Positions 1-9,548 are shown, counted from the stretch's first letter. The stretch: 64,000 bases of DNA from Zooshikella harenae (GCF_018837975.1 NZ_JAGSOY010000007.1:62001-126000); one strand, 5' to 3'. Translations and numbers: made by a program. Notes: generated by a model from the sequence alone, not told the origin.

Positions 1-1922
1 TCTTCAACACTCATACCTGACTGCTTGGCCTGCTGAGCAGATTGCAGCAACATTTGTTCCAACTGCGGCTCAAGGGTGATCACTGGAATCTTATCGGACG
101 TACCTACAATGCTTTGCACTATAGAGCGAGCTAATGCGGTTCTGACGGAAGCAGTTAAAGTGGCAGGATCTTGACTCTTCGCCCCAACTTCGGCCAGCGC
201 CTCAGCAATGGTTCGGATATCACGAACAGGAATTCGCTCAATAAGTAAGCATTGCAGCACTTTTAACAGCGTACTATGAGATACCTTGCTGGGAAGCTCT
301 TCCGCCAGCTTAGGTGATTGTCGTCCTAACAACTCAAGTAACCTTTGCACTTCATCATGACCAATTAGCTCATGAGCATGCTTAAACAACACCTGATTTA
401 AGTGCGTCGCAACCACCGTCGATGCATCAACCACGGTGTACCCTAATGTCTGAGCCTGGTCTTTTAGTCCTGGTTCAATCCATACCGCATCAAGACCAAA
501 TGCTGGATCTTTGGCAGCAATCCCCTCTAGAGAGCCAAATACCTGGCCAGGATTAATGGCCAATTCTCGCTCGGGATGCACTTCTGCTTCACTGATGGTC
601 ACCCCCATCAACGTAATCCGATACACATTGGGTAACAAATCAAGGTTATCGCGGATATGGACTGAAGGCAGGAGAAAGCCCAGCTCCTGTGAAAGCTTTT
701 TACGAACCCCTTTGATTCGACTGAGTAACTCTCCTCCCTGGGCTTTATCAACCAATGGTATTAAACGATAGCCTACTTCCAATCCCACCATATCTACAGG
801 TGTTACATCATCCCAACCCAGCTCCTTGGTTTCAACAGATGATGGGGAGGGCTGAGCCGTTGCCCCCGTAGGCACAATTTGTCCACCTGCTGCAGGCTGT
901 AGTCCTGTACCGGGTTCAGCGACTGGCGTCGTGCTAGTTTTTTGACGATGAATCCACCAGGCACCCAACGCAGCAATCCCCCCTAACCCTAAAAATGCAA
1001 CATGAGGCATACCAGGGATTGCTCCCATCACCATTAATATTGTCGCAGCGACGCCAATGGCTTTAGGTGAAGAGAACATTTGCTGACGAACCTGATGGCC
1101 CATATCCTTTGCGTCAGAAACTCGTGTCACCATAATCGCCGCAGCAGTGGAAAGGAGTAAGGAAGGGATTTGCGCAACCAATCCATCACCAATGGTTAAT
1201 AGTGAGTAATTCTGTAAAGCGGTTTGGAATGGTAACTGATGCTGGGCCATCCCAATGGATAAGCCACCAATAATGTTGATAGCTAAAATCAGTAGCCCTG
1301 CAACTGCATCCCCTCGAACAAACTTACTGGCACCATCCATGGAACCGTAAAAATCAGCCTCCTGGCTTACTTCTGTCCGTCTGGCTCGTGCCTGGTCCTG
1401 ATTGATCAAACCTGCATTTAAGTCAGCATCAATCGCCATCTGTTTACCTGGCATCGCATCCAAAGTAAATCGGGCCGATACCTCAGAAATACGACCTGCA
1501 CCTTTAGTCACCACAACAAAATTAATAATAATGAGGATGACAAAAACCACCAAGCCCACCACATAGTTTCCGCCAATCACAACTTCACCAAAAGCCTCGA
1601 TGACTTTTCCTGCTGCATCTCCTCCAGTGTGGCCTCGTAGTAACACCACTCGCGTTGAAGCAACATTCAACGCTAAACGTAACAACGTTGCTACCAGCAA
1701 AATGGTGGGAAACACTGCAAAGTCCAGTGGTCGCATGCTATAAACGCATACCAGCAAGACAACCAGTGCCAGAGTGATGTTGAAGGTAAATAACACGTCT
1801 AACAAGAACGGGGGAACAGGTAATGTCATCATGGCTAAGATTGCCATTAACAGAACCGGAACCCCTAAGTTACCCTGACTAAGGCCTTTCAGTGTCCTCA
1901 CTACCATCATACCATCTGCCAC
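1..1922 (-). CDS. flhA: FlhA, flagellar export gate protein (3' end cut by window edge)
   Basis: Inner-membrane core subunit of the flagellar type III export gate; its cytoplasmic domain docks chaperone-substrate complexes. About 640 N-terminal residues lie in the window, of roughly 700 expected. The eight-helix membrane domain is visible, with the conserved loop region (GGNYVVGLVVFVI, VTKGAGRISEVSARF, DALPGKQ-like AMPGKQMAIDADLNAG), then a linker near residues 335-365 and most of the cytoplasmic domain. The start I chose is GTG at 1922, because AAGGAG sits 8 nt upstream; an ATG pair five codons further in (1905-1910) is the alternative. It is the last gene seen in the fliL-to-flhA operon, separated from flhB by 187 nt in which I see nothing clear. 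Confidence 0.95.
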   Translation of the reverse strand, partial: MADGMMVVRTLKGLSQGNLGVPVLLMAILAMMTLPVPPFLLDVLFTFNITLALVVLLVCVYSMRPLDFAVFPTILLVATLLRLALNVASTRVVLLRGHTGGDAAGKVIEAFGEVVIGGNYVVGLVVFVILIIINFVVVTKGAGRISEVSARFTLDAMPGKQMAIDADLNAGLINQDQARARRTEVSQEADFYGSMDGASKFVRGDAVAGLLILAINIIGGLSIGMAQHQLPFQTALQNYSLLTIGDGLVAQIPSLLLSTAAAIMVTRVSDAKDMGHQVRQQMFSSPKAIGVAATILMVMGAIPGMPHVAFLGLGGIAALGAWWIHRQKTSTTPVAEPGTGLQPAAGGQIVPTGATAQPSPSSVETKELGWDDVTPVDMVGLEVGYRLIPLVDKAQGGELLSRIKGVRKKLSQELGFLLPSVHIRDNLDLLPNVYRITLMGVTISEAEVHPERELAINPGQVFGSLEGIAAKDPAFGLDAVWIEPGLKDQAQTLGYTVVDASTVVATHLNQVLFKHAHELIGHDEVQRLLELLGRQSPKLAEELPSKVSHSTLLKVLQCLLIERIPVRDIRTIAEALAEVGAKSQDPATLTASVRTALARSIVQSIVGTSDKIPVITLEPQLEQMLLQSAQQAKQSGMSVE

Positions 1923-2109
1923 TAAGCCTTCTCCTTGTAGTAAAGGATTGTTGCTAATCAACGTCCGCCCGATCAGCTTTGTATTGGCTGTGCAAAAACC
2001 TTTCCCATCCATATCACTATCGGATGAAAGCCTTCAGCTTTACGTCTTAAGCGCTTACTCAGGTTGGAAAATAGCCCTATCTACACACGACAAAACAGCT
2101 CACTGCCAT

Positions 2110-3243
2110 TTAATTGTCGTGACGAAATTCTTCAGGAATGGGATAGTCTTTAGGCGGACGAGGTTTCTTACCATAGCGCTGCTGCTTAAGCTGGTACACA
2201 TAGGCTAAAATCTGTGCAACAGCGATATACAAGCCACTGGGTATTTGTTGATTTAGCTCCGTACTATGATAAATCGCCCGACTAAGTGGTGGCGCTTCTA
2301 AGATCGTTACATTCGATGCCACCGCAATTTCCCTGATTTTTAATGCAATAAAATCAACGCCTTTAGCAATAACATAAGGGGCATCTGCTTTATCAGGGTT
2401 ATATTTTATTGCCACAGAGTAATGCTCAGGGTTAGTGATCACCACATCAGCTTTTGGCACTTCAGACATCATTCGACGTTCAGCCATTTCCCGCTGTAAC
2501 TGACGGATACGGCTTTTAACTTCAGGTTTACCTTCAGTATCTTTGAATTCATCCCGAAGCTCTTGCTTCGTCATTTTTAACTTTTGACGGGTATCCCAAA
2601 TCTGAAATGGGACATCAATGGCGGTAATCAGCAATAAACTGATACTCAACACAATAGCCGCCCAACCGATAAGCCATAAACTAGAAATAATCGCATTGTC
2701 GACAGAGGCACGTCCTAAATGCAAAATCTGGTTCTGTTCCCACAGTAATACTCCTATCGCAAAACAGGCTACCACCACCACTTTGGCAATCGCCTTTAAC
2801 AGTTCCACTAAGGACTTGGCTGAAAACATACGTTTCAAACCCGCCAATGGACTGATACGGTTCAATTTGGGTTGTATTAATTTACCACTGAAAACCCATC
2901 CTCCCAGTAAAATAGGCGCCAGAATACCTGCCAACATCAAGGATAAAATTAATGGGAAAATAGAAATGATTGCATCATTCAGCGAAGCACCCAGAAACTG
3001 CAACATCGTCGCCGTATCAAATATTTTTTCCCGCTCTACATCTAAGTTCAGCCGCATAATCACGATTAAATGACGCGCCAAAAATCCAGCAGACAATACC
3101 AAACTAACCGAAGCGATAAGTAAAATCGCCATGGTGGTTAATTCTTTTGAACGAGGAACCTGACCTTCTTTCTTTGCATCTTGCAAACGTTTCTGGGTAG
3201 GTTCTTCGGTTTTTTCCTGACTTGTATCTTTTTCCTCAGCCAT
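2110..3243 (-). CDS. flhB: FlhB, export apparatus substrate-specificity switch protein
   Basis: Inner-membrane protein that switches flagellar export from rod/hook to filament substrates after autocleavage and interaction with FliK. At 377 aa it has family length: a charged N-terminus, four membrane helices within roughly residues 30-215, and a soluble C-terminal domain. The autocleavage motif reads NPEH at residues 271-274, where the commonest form is NPTH. The Asn-Pro scissile pair and the His are kept, so cleavage is expected. It follows fliR by 34 nt in the same operon. The C-terminal tail is short, basic and proline-rich (KKPRPPKDYP). Confidence 0.96.
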   Translation of the reverse strand: MAEEKDTSQEKTEEPTQKRLQDAKKEGQVPRSKELTTMAILLIASVSLVLSAGFLARHLIVIMRLNLDVEREKIFDTATMLQFLGASLNDAIISIFPLILSLMLAGILAPILLGGWVFSGKLIQPKLNRISPLAGLKRMFSAKSLVELLKAIAKVVVVACFAIGVLLWEQNQILHLGRASVDNAIISSLWLIGWAAIVLSISLLLITAIDVPFQIWDTRQKLKMTKQELRDEFKDTEGKPEVKSRIRQLQREMAERRMMSEVPKADVVITNPEHYSVAIKYNPDKADAPYVIAKGVDFIALKIREIAVASNVTILEAPPLSRAIYHSTELNQQIPSGLYIAVAQILAYVYQLKQQRYGKKPRPPKDYPIPEEFRHDN

Positions 3244-3277
3244 AGGTTATTCCGGGCACACCTCAGAATACATTATG

Positions 3278-4057
3278 CTACTGGGCCACTAAGTCCCTTA
3301 AAAAAAGTAACGCTTGTTCACTGAAAGCTAAATATTGATCTAAAAACCCTGTAACGGTTACCCAAACAATAAACAGGCCAAACATTAATGCCATTGGAAA
3401 CCCCAATGAAAAAATATTTAACTGTGGTGCTGCTTTCGTCATTACGCCAAATGTTAAATTAACAATCAATAACGCCGTCACGCCAGGGATAGCAATCAGC
3501 AATGCACTGGAAAATATCCAACTAAACCAAAGCACTAAACGCTCAGCACTCCCTGCAGGCAACAGATACCCCTCACTAACTGGCATGGTATGGAAACTTT
3601 CAACCAATACCTCTATCACAACAAGGTGACCATTAACCGCCAAAAATAATAATGTTGTCATAATCAAATAAAACTGACCTAATACCGTGACGGTTACGCC
3701 ATTGGCTGGATCATTCATAGACGCAAAACCAAGTCCCATTTGCATGGCAATCATTTGACCCGCCATCGCAAATAAATGAAAAAAAACCTGTAATGCAAAC
3801 CCCATTAATGTACCAATCAATACCTGCTGTAAATTAATCAACCAGGCGTTCAGAGAAAAAGGATCTACTTTAGGCATCGCTGGTAACACGGGCATTAGCA
3901 TCAGGGTAACGGCTAATGCCAGTGCTAAACGAACGCGCGCTGGAACCATTTGTGCGCCAAAGATAGGCATCACCATAAATAATGAGCTGACACGAAATAG
4001 CGGCCATAGAAAGGGGGTAATCCAGGTACCAACATCCTCAGCAGGCACTTGAAACAT
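3278..4057 (-). CDS. fliR: FliR, export gate protein
   Basis: Integral membrane subunit of the FliPQR export-gate complex at the base of the flagellum. It is about 259 aa and almost entirely hydrophobic with about six membrane segments. Conserved FliR-like stretches are visible (PARVRLALALAVTLM, QMGLGFASMNDPANG). A longer reading frame begins at a TTG inside fliQ (4069). I prefer the ATG at 4057, which places the gene 4 nt after the fliQ stop and suggests translational coupling. It lies between fliQ and flhB in the standard order. Confidence 0.95.
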   Translation of the reverse strand: MFQVPAEDVGTWITPFLWPLFRVSSLFMVMPIFGAQMVPARVRLALALAVTLMLMPVLPAMPKVDPFSLNAWLINLQQVLIGTLMGFALQVFFHLFAMAGQMIAMQMGLGFASMNDPANGVTVTVLGQFYLIMTTLLFLAVNGHLVVIEVLVESFHTMPVSEGYLLPAGSAERLVLWFSWIFSSALLIAIPGVTALLIVNLTFGVMTKAAPQLNIFSLGFPMALMFGLFIVWVTVTGFLDQYLAFSEQALLFLRDLVAQ

Positions 4058-4061
4058 GGTC

Positions 4062-4331
4062 TTAACCAATCAATCCGGGAATATTCAGAATAAGCTTATT
4101 AAAAAAATCCATTAACTGCCCTAACAACCAGGGCCCAGTCACCATTATTGTTAACAATGTGACTAATAGCCGGGGTAAAAAACTTAACGTTTGCTCGTTA
4201 ATTTGCGTGGCCGCCTGTAATGTACTGACAATCAAGCCGATGATTAAACTAGGTGTTACAATGACAGCAACCATTTGCACAATGAGAAACAAAGCATCCC
4301 GGAAAATATCAATCACAACTTCAGGTGTCAT
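4062..4331 (-). CDS. fliQ: FliQ, export gate protein
   Basis: Small (89 aa) two-helix membrane subunit of the flagellar type III export gate, with the usual length. The characteristic N-terminus (MTPEVVIDIFRDAL) and the segment STLQAATQINEQTLSFLP between the two helices are clear family features. It lies 33 nt after fliP and directly before fliR, in the canonical fliP-Q-R order. Confidence 0.97.
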   Translation of the reverse strand: MTPEVVIDIFRDALFLIVQMVAVIVTPSLIIGLIVSTLQAATQINEQTLSFLPRLLVTLLTIMVTGPWLLGQLMDFFNKLILNIPGLIG

Positions 4332-4364
4332 TTTTATTCCTCTTCAAGCCTTGTTCATCAAAGA

Positions 4365-5141
4365 CTACGTGACGCCAAAACTTGTCGCTAATGTCCCAAC
4401 AATCATGGCCCAACCATCAACCATCACAAACAACATGATTTTAAAAGGTAATGAAACAATTAATGGTGATAACATCATCATCCCCATGGCCATTAATACA
4501 CTCGCCACCACTAAATCAATAATCAAAAAAGGAATAAATAATAAAAAACCTATTTGAAAGGCCGTTTTTAATTCACTGGTGACAAAGGCAGGAATCAATA
4601 TATTTAATGGAACATCATCTACTGACTGTAAATCACCCACGTCAGCAATACGCACAAATAAATTCAGATCTGTTTCTCGAGTTTGCGCTAGCATAAATTC
4701 TCGAAAGGGACCCGCAGCAATTTTCAACGCTTCCTGAACTGGGACTTTCTCTGCCATGTATGGCTGAATGGCTTGTTCATTTACCTTATTTAACACTGGA
4801 GACATAATAAAAAATGTCAAAAATAACGCCATTCCCAATAAAATTTGATTTGAGGGTGTTTGTTGCAGCCCCATCGCTTGTCGTAAAATTGAAAAAACAA
4901 TAATTATTCGTGCGAAGGATGTCATCATAATCACAATGGCCGGCAAAAAGGACAGTAATGTCATTAATGCCAACACTTGAATTGTGACAGAATACTCTTG
5001 CCCTTTAGGGGTATCAGTGACTGTTAAGATTGGAATTGTTGTAGCGGGTGCCGCATTAACACATGGTACAACCACTAACAACAACATCATTATCAGTGCA
5101 TTGTAAGGTATTTGACTCAATATACGGCTCAGTGGACTCAT
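4365..5141 (-). CDS. fliP: FliP, export gate protein
   Basis: Core membrane subunit of the FliPQR export gate; five copies form the pore entrance. The 258 aa product has an N-terminal signal-like segment ending near CVNAAPA (about residue 31) and four membrane helices. The conserved FliP blocks include [32 protein letters not shown] and [12 protein letters not shown]. It sits 111 nt after fliO in the operon. Confidence 0.97.
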   Translation of the reverse strand: MSPLSRILSQIPYNALIMMLLLVVVPCVNAAPATTIPILTVTDTPKGQEYSVTIQVLALMTLLSFLPAIVIMMTSFARIIIVFSILRQAMGLQQTPSNQILLGMALFLTFFIMSPVLNKVNEQAIQPYMAEKVPVQEALKIAAGPFREFMLAQTRETDLNLFVRIADVGDLQSVDDVPLNILIPAFVTSELKTAFQIGFLLFIPFLIIDLVVASVLMAMGMMMLSPLIVSLPFKIMLFVMVDGWAMIVGTLATSFGVT

Positions 5142-5252
5142 GTGTCCTCTTTGCTTAATAAATGCTAATTTTTTAATTTAAAACGTAGTCATCTGCTATA
5201 CCAGAAAAGACGGATATATAAATTTATCAGTATTTTTTTAGGCGTTATTAAC

Positions 5253-5654
5253 TCAAGGTCGTTGTTTAATCATTTCCATTAAACGCTTCGAAAAATCATT
5301 ACTGACTTCATTTTTACTGGTGATAACAGGCTGGTCAAATACATGAATCGTATTCATACCTGCTGGCGAAATACCCAATAAAATTTGCTTCTCACCTATT
5401 TGCACTAAAACCAGCCGCTCCTTGCTACCTACTGGCATAACAGCAAGGTTTTTTATGGCAGGGCTTGCCATAGGTTTTATTGCACCACTACGTTTAACAA
5501 TCCAGGCAGCTGCAAATATCACAAATAAAACCACCGCTAGCGCCAGCACAACTTGAATCAACATCCCCCATGTTGTAGGCGGTGTTGTTGGTGCCGCCCA
5601 AATGTTTGATGAATAAATACAACATACTAAGTAAAAAAAACAACGACGACTCAT
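5253..5654 (-). CDS. fliO: FliO, export apparatus assembly protein
   Basis: Bitopic membrane protein that helps FliP oligomers assemble. The 133 aa product has a possible signal sequence at residues 1-20, one strong membrane helix (about residues 31-52, VVLALAVVLFVIFAAAW), and a small cytoplasmic domain with the FliO-type pattern VGSKERLVLVQIGEKQILLG. Position between fliN and fliP supports the call. The family is poorly conserved, so identification rests on both pattern and position. Confidence 0.92.
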   Translation of the reverse strand: MSRRCFFYLVCCIYSSNIWAAPTTPPTTWGMLIQVVLALAVVLFVIFAAAWIVKRSGAIKPMASPAIKNLAVMPVGSKERLVLVQIGEKQILLGISPAGMNTIHVFDQPVITSKNEVSNDFSKRLMEMIKQRP

Positions 5655-5727
5655 GTTCAGTATTCTCTTAGTTTAACGAATAGAATCGGTTATACCTAAA
5701 CGTCAAGTGTAGTGCGCTTAATTAAAA

Positions 5728-6333
5728 CTATCGTAATTTTTTAATCCTCTCTGTTGGACTAATGACATCCGTTAAACGTATACCAAACTTCTCATTGACA
5801 ACCACTACTTCTCCATGTGCAATTAGTGTTCCATTCACTTTCACATCCAGTGGTTCCCCTGCTAATCGATCCAGTTCAATGACCGAGCCCTGATTTAACT
5901 GCAGCAAATTACGAATAGTAATATCTGTCCCCCCCACTTCCATGCTAATCGTGACGGGTATGTCCAAGATAACATCTAAATTAGGGCCTTCCTCTAGACT
6001 GCGAATTTCAGTGGGTTCAGTAATATCTTCCAGCTCGTCCATATCCATGGGCGATGCTGTTGTTTGAAATAATTCATCAATATCTTCCTGACCACTTTTA
6101 TCTTCTGATTCTGATTCAGCTAAAGCCGCAGCCCATTCATCTGCCAGTGCTTGTTCATCACTGGCCCCATTTTCTTCACCACTTCCCTCTTCGTCAGAAG
6201 CTTCTTCATCAGCTACAGGGGGTTCTTCTGACTTATCAGTATCCTGCGCTTCAGAAGACTCTTGCTCTGCCTCGCCAGTATTTTCTACGTCAGTTTCAGG
6301 CTGTTCTTCTGTATTATCAGGATCATCTGCCAT
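5728..6333 (-). CDS. fliN: FliN, flagellar motor switch protein with long acidic N-terminus
   Basis: C-ring switch component that works with FliM and FliG to set rotation direction. The C-terminal 80 or so residues are a typical SpoA/FliN domain (LDVILDIPVTISMEVG, LLQLNQGSVIELDRLAGE, HGEVVVVNEKFGIRL). The product is 201 aa, against roughly 140-160 in most relatives. The first 115 residues or so are very rich in Glu, Asp and Ser and look disordered. A 182 nt gap separates it from fliM, which is wide for this pair. I see no frameshift, so the extension appears genuine. Confidence 0.95.
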   Translation of the reverse strand: MADDPDNTEEQPETDVENTGEAEQESSEAQDTDKSEEPPVADEEASDEEGSGEENGASDEQALADEWAAALAESESEDKSGQEDIDELFQTTASPMDMDELEDITEPTEIRSLEEGPNLDVILDIPVTISMEVGGTDITIRNLLQLNQGSVIELDRLAGEPLDVKVNGTLIAHGEVVVVNEKFGIRLTDVISPTERIKKLR

Positions 6334-6515
6334 TATTTAACTCCTGTAAGTCAACTGCAGTGCAGTCATGCAACCTTGTTTTATTATTGACGAAGTCACT
6401 CGTTTTTATTTTAGTTTCCTTAGCTATTGGACAAAGCATTGGCCCGCCTCCCCCATTTAGCTGTAAGTTATCACTTTCAAGCCTGCCGCTGGTTGATTAA
6501 GTCAAATGAGTTCAA

Positions 6516-7484
6516 CTAATACTTTGGTCGTTCAATCAAACTTAATACTTGCATCGCCAGCTTTTCTTTCGTGACCCCCAGTCGTGTTTTAAATACTGGG
6601 ATATCATTTGCTGATAGAACATAACTGTCGGGCATTTCAAAGGGAATAATATCGCCCTCCTCCAGTTCAAGAATATCGCGTAAACGCATTTCGGTTTTAA
6701 CAATATTAGAGTTTACTTTAACGTTAACTCCCAGTATTTCTTCCCTTAACGCTTTCACCCAGCGCTCATCTCGATCATCCACATCACTTTGCACTCCCGC
6801 ATCTAATAACTCTCTGATGGGTTCAATCATTGAGTATGGCAGTGTGACATGCATATCCCCGCCGCCACCATCTAATTCAATATGAAACGTGCTCACCACA
6901 ATGACTTCTGAGGGACTCACAATATTCGCCAATGCGGGATTAACTTCAGAATTTATATACTCAAATTCAACTTTCATCACAGGTCCCCAAGCTTCCTTCA
7001 AATCCACAAAAACCTGCCGAAGTACCATTTGCACAACACGATTTTCAGTAGGTGTAAACTCACGCCCTTCAATCTTGGCATGTAATCCTTCCCCACCAAA
7101 AAAATTATCCACGAGCTTGAAAACCAGTTTGGCATCCAAAATAAATAACGCCGTCCCTCGTAGCGGTTTCATTTTGACTAGATTTAAACTAGTGGGCACA
7201 TAAAGCGTATGAACATATTCACCAAACTTCATCACTTGAACACCGCCTACAGCAACATCAGCACTGCGACGTAGCATATTGAACATACTGATACGCGTGT
7301 AACGGGCAAAACGTTCATTAATCATTTCTAAGGTCGGCATCCTCCCACGGACAATCCGATCCTGGCTGGTCAAGTCATAAGATTTAATACCATCAGGCGC
7401 CTCATCCGTTTCGGTATCGATGTCACCATCATCCACACCATGAAGGAGCGCATCAATTTCGTCTTGTGAGAGTAGGTCTTGCAC
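6516..7484 (-). CDS. fliM: FliM, flagellar motor switch protein
   Basis: C-ring protein that binds phospho-CheY. The extreme N-terminus carries the CheY-binding peptide (LSQDEIDALLHG, residues 5-16), followed by the middle CheC-like domain (with MPTLEMINERFAR) and the C-terminal SpoA domain. It is 322 aa, the usual length. The start is GTG at 7484, preceded by GAGG about 9 nt upstream; an in-frame stop three codons upstream leaves no earlier start. It lies 24 nt after fliL. Confidence 0.97.
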   Translation of the reverse strand: MQDLLSQDEIDALLHGVDDGDIDTETDEAPDGIKSYDLTSQDRIVRGRMPTLEMINERFARYTRISMFNMLRRSADVAVGGVQVMKFGEYVHTLYVPTSLNLVKMKPLRGTALFILDAKLVFKLVDNFFGGEGLHAKIEGREFTPTENRVVQMVLRQVFVDLKEAWGPVMKVEFEYINSEVNPALANIVSPSEVIVVSTFHIELDGGGGDMHVTLPYSMIEPIRELLDAGVQSDVDDRDERWVKALREEILGVNVKVNSNIVKTEMRLRDILELEEGDIIPFEMPDSYVLSANDIPVFKTRLGVTKEKLAMQVLSLIERPKY

Positions 7485-7508
7485 GGTTCAGCCCTCGTAT
7501 AACACTTA

Positions 7509-8036
7509 CTACTGCATGACAAAACCAGTGAATAGCACCGTTTCAATACCAGGCTTACCAATTTCCTGCTGTAACACCTGTTGTATTGATTCCGTTGCTT
7601 TCTGCTTTAACATTTCCTTGCCTTCAGACGTTTGTAATGTCTGAAAATCCTCACTGGCAATCAACAACACCAAATTATTTCTAATCAGAGGCTCATGTTG
7701 TTTGACTGCAGCCATTGCCTCAGGGTCCCTACCCATCACTGTTATTGACAGTTGAGCATATCGTTGTCGACCACCTACCTGAAAATCAACCGTAAATGGC
7801 GGCTCCATAGCAAAATAAATTGCTGGGGGCTTGGTCGCTTTTTGCGATTCTGCTGATGAATCACCTTCACCTGCTGTTTCGCCACTCCCCATCAACATAT
7901 ATAGGGTGATTCCAGCCGCACCACCCAACACGACTAACACCACAACAATAAAAATAATTAACTTCTTTTTTTTCCCTCCAGAAGCTTCACTATCAACTTC
8001 AGCTTCTGGACTTTCTGTCTCATCCTGATCTGCCAT
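7509..8036 (-). CDS. fliL: FliL, basal-body/stator-associated membrane protein
   Basis: Single-pass inner-membrane protein that surrounds and supports the stator. It is 175 aa: a short acidic cytoplasmic N-terminus, a lysine cluster followed by one membrane helix (about residues 24-50, LIIFIVVVLVVLGGAAGI), a low-complexity linker, and the periplasmic stomatin-like FliL domain (FTVDFQVGGRQRYAQLSITV). It is the first gene of the operon reading towards flhA. A strong sigma54-type promoter lies about 280 nt upstream. Its usual neighbour fliK is 28 kb away. Confidence 0.96.
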   Translation of the reverse strand: MADQDETESPEAEVDSEASGGKKKKLIIFIVVVLVVLGGAAGITLYMLMGSGETAGEGDSSAESQKATKPPAIYFAMEPPFTVDFQVGGRQRYAQLSITVMGRDPEAMAAVKQHEPLIRNNLVLLIASEDFQTLQTSEGKEMLKQKATESIQQVLQQEIGKPGIETVLFTGFVMQ

Positions 8037-8314
8037 TTTTACGTCATTCCCTTATCGGCTCACAAATAATGACTGTTTTCTTACCATCAATAAACATATA
8101 CCCATAACGAAGGGTTTTTAGGGGCGGCCGTCAAGTGATGAAGCCCCAGAAGCTTATATTAATAAGTGACTAGGGTGAAGAACGCTGACAACAAACCCTA
8201 AAAATGATTCGTGAAGGGTATAGCTACAAGTAACCAACACACTTTACCCAATAGACGCTCTATAAGTTTCCACTGCAAAATCTTACTTAACAGATTCCCA
8301 GGAATGAATTTAGC

Positions 8315-8330
8315 GGCAAAAAAAGTGCCA
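8315..8330 (-). promoter_or_regulatory. sigma54 (-24/-12) promoter for fliL operon
   Basis: Read on the minus strand the site is TGGCACTTTTTTTGCC. It has GG and GC separated by exactly 10 nt, a perfect TGGCAC at -24 and TTGC at -12. It points at fliL, giving a leader of about 270 nt. FleQ-dependent sigma54 control of fliL-type operons is established in Pseudomonas; assignment here is by motif. Confidence 0.8.
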
Positions 8331-8388
8331 GCCGTTTTAAAGAACGCTCTCACTAACACAAGCATCTTTTTAAGCATAGCACGCACTG

Positions 8389-8408
8389 ACTGTCAGAGAT
8401 TTGACAGT
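8389..8408. repeat. 7 bp perfect inverted repeat, possible operator
   Basis: ACTGTCA and TGACAGT are separated by 6 nt. It lies about 60 nt upstream of the fliL sigma54 site (minus-strand sense) and about 270 nt upstream of the hsp20-like gene. No T tract follows directly, so a regulator site is more likely than a terminator. Confidence 0.35.
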
Positions 8409-8675
8409 TCCACTGTTTTTTTCTTTGCAAAGTCAATTTGTTAGCTATGCGACTAACACAACTCACATTAACAAAAATGTGTTATCCCCCTTTCACTGGG
8501 AAGTAATCATGATTTCATTAATTATTAATCAATTCCTTCAATAATTTACTTATATGCACTTGTTGTAGACTTGTGAAGAAGAGAACAATATGCTTCTCTC
8601 TCCTCTATCCGCTAGGCTTTCTTTTCCGAAAAAGCAAACAGTATATGTCATTGAAATGAATAAAAGGGGTCTATC

Positions 8676-9275
8676 ATGAATTTACAAAAACTTAATCCTT
8701 GGAACTGGTTCAAGCATGAAGAATCCCAAAAGACTAATGAGCATGTAATGCCTGTAACACGAGAGGCAGAGTCAAAAGATATGCCTGTCTCTTCGAACAA
8801 TTATAAACACTACCCTATATTCCAACTCCACCGCGAAATTGAGCGCCTTTTTGATGAAGCGTTCCGTGGTTTTAACTTACCAAACCTTGACCCATCCCAT
8901 TTTTCTACTAATTCAAACAGTGGGCTAAACCCCGAATCATTTCGACCTAGTTTAAATGTCTCAAGCGATGATAATGGTTACCAAATAACACTTGAGGCTC
9001 CAGGCCTTACAGAAAAAGATATTGATATAGAAATAAAGCGCGATATCATGACTATTCAAGGCAGCAAACAAGAAGAAAAAGAAAATAAAGATCGGCATTT
9101 TTATCGTATTGAACGACACTACGGTACATTTCAACGGGTTTTATCCTTACCCGAAGATGCCAATACTGATGCTATTCAGGCAGAAATGAAGAATGGTGTA
9201 CTCAAAATTACCATTCCACGTCAAGAATCTGAGATCACTAATAAACGTAAAATCACTATACAATCTAACCGGTAA
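8676..9275 (+). CDS. Hsp20/alpha-crystallin family small heat-shock protein
   Basis: Probable ATP-independent cytoplasmic holdase chaperone that binds unfolding proteins. The 199 aa product has a variable N-terminal arm (including FQLHREIERLFDEAFRGF at about residues 50-67) and an alpha-crystallin domain from about residue 88. Typical stretches are YQITLEAPGLTEKDIDIEI, the YGTFQRVLSLPEDA block and the motif AEMKNGVLKITIP. The start ATG is preceded by AGGGG 7 nt upstream. It stands alone, with no chaperone neighbour, and is the first gene of the accessory block next to fliL. Confidence 0.93.
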   Translation: MNLQKLNPWNWFKHEESQKTNEHVMPVTREAESKDMPVSSNNYKHYPIFQLHREIERLFDEAFRGFNLPNLDPSHFSTNSNSGLNPESFRPSLNVSSDDNGYQITLEAPGLTEKDIDIEIKRDIMTIQGSKQEEKENKDRHFYRIERHYGTFQRVLSLPEDANTDAIQAEMKNGVLKITIPRQESEITNKRKITIQSNR

Positions 9276-9548
9276 TTAACTACGCTGTTATAAGTACACA
9301 TGACTCTTTTTGTTTAAGGGGGGATTACCTTCAAAGTATTGGGTAAACTCCCCTCCTCTAACTCATAATAAGGGCACCTCTATAAGGACTACATGAAGGC
9401 TAAACAGCTACTGCATATTTAGCAATAGCAGCCTCAAGTATGTATTAATACTAGCAGGGCCATAAGCACTGCGCAGACGTATGTTATCAAAGAAAAAGTG
9501 TATTTTTAGAGGTATCTATAAGAGGTATTTCCATAAAAAGCATTAAAT

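Larger units (their letters stand above)
8037..8675. other. Intergenic region between fliL and the hsp20-like gene
   Basis: This 639 nt divergent region holds the sigma54-type promoter for the fliL operon (8315-8330, minus strand) and a perfect 7 bp dyad with a 6 nt loop at 8389-8408 (ACTGTCA and its complement). The dyad could be an operator. I looked for a heat-shock (sigma32) promoter before 8676 and found no convincing one. Open frames here are short and lack family features. Confidence 0.5.

Noticed and set aside
6054-6500. 148-codon plus-strand frame opposite fliN
   Set aside because: It is antisense to the acidic fliN extension, whose biased codons keep other frames open; no family features.
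8460-8675. Possible sigma32 heat-shock promoter before the hsp20-like gene
   Set aside because: No acceptable -35 (CTTGAA) with a matching CCCCAT -10 at the right spacing.
9316-9355. Inverted G-rich/C-rich stretch after the hsp20-like gene as terminator
   Set aside because: The stem has several mismatches and no T tract follows.
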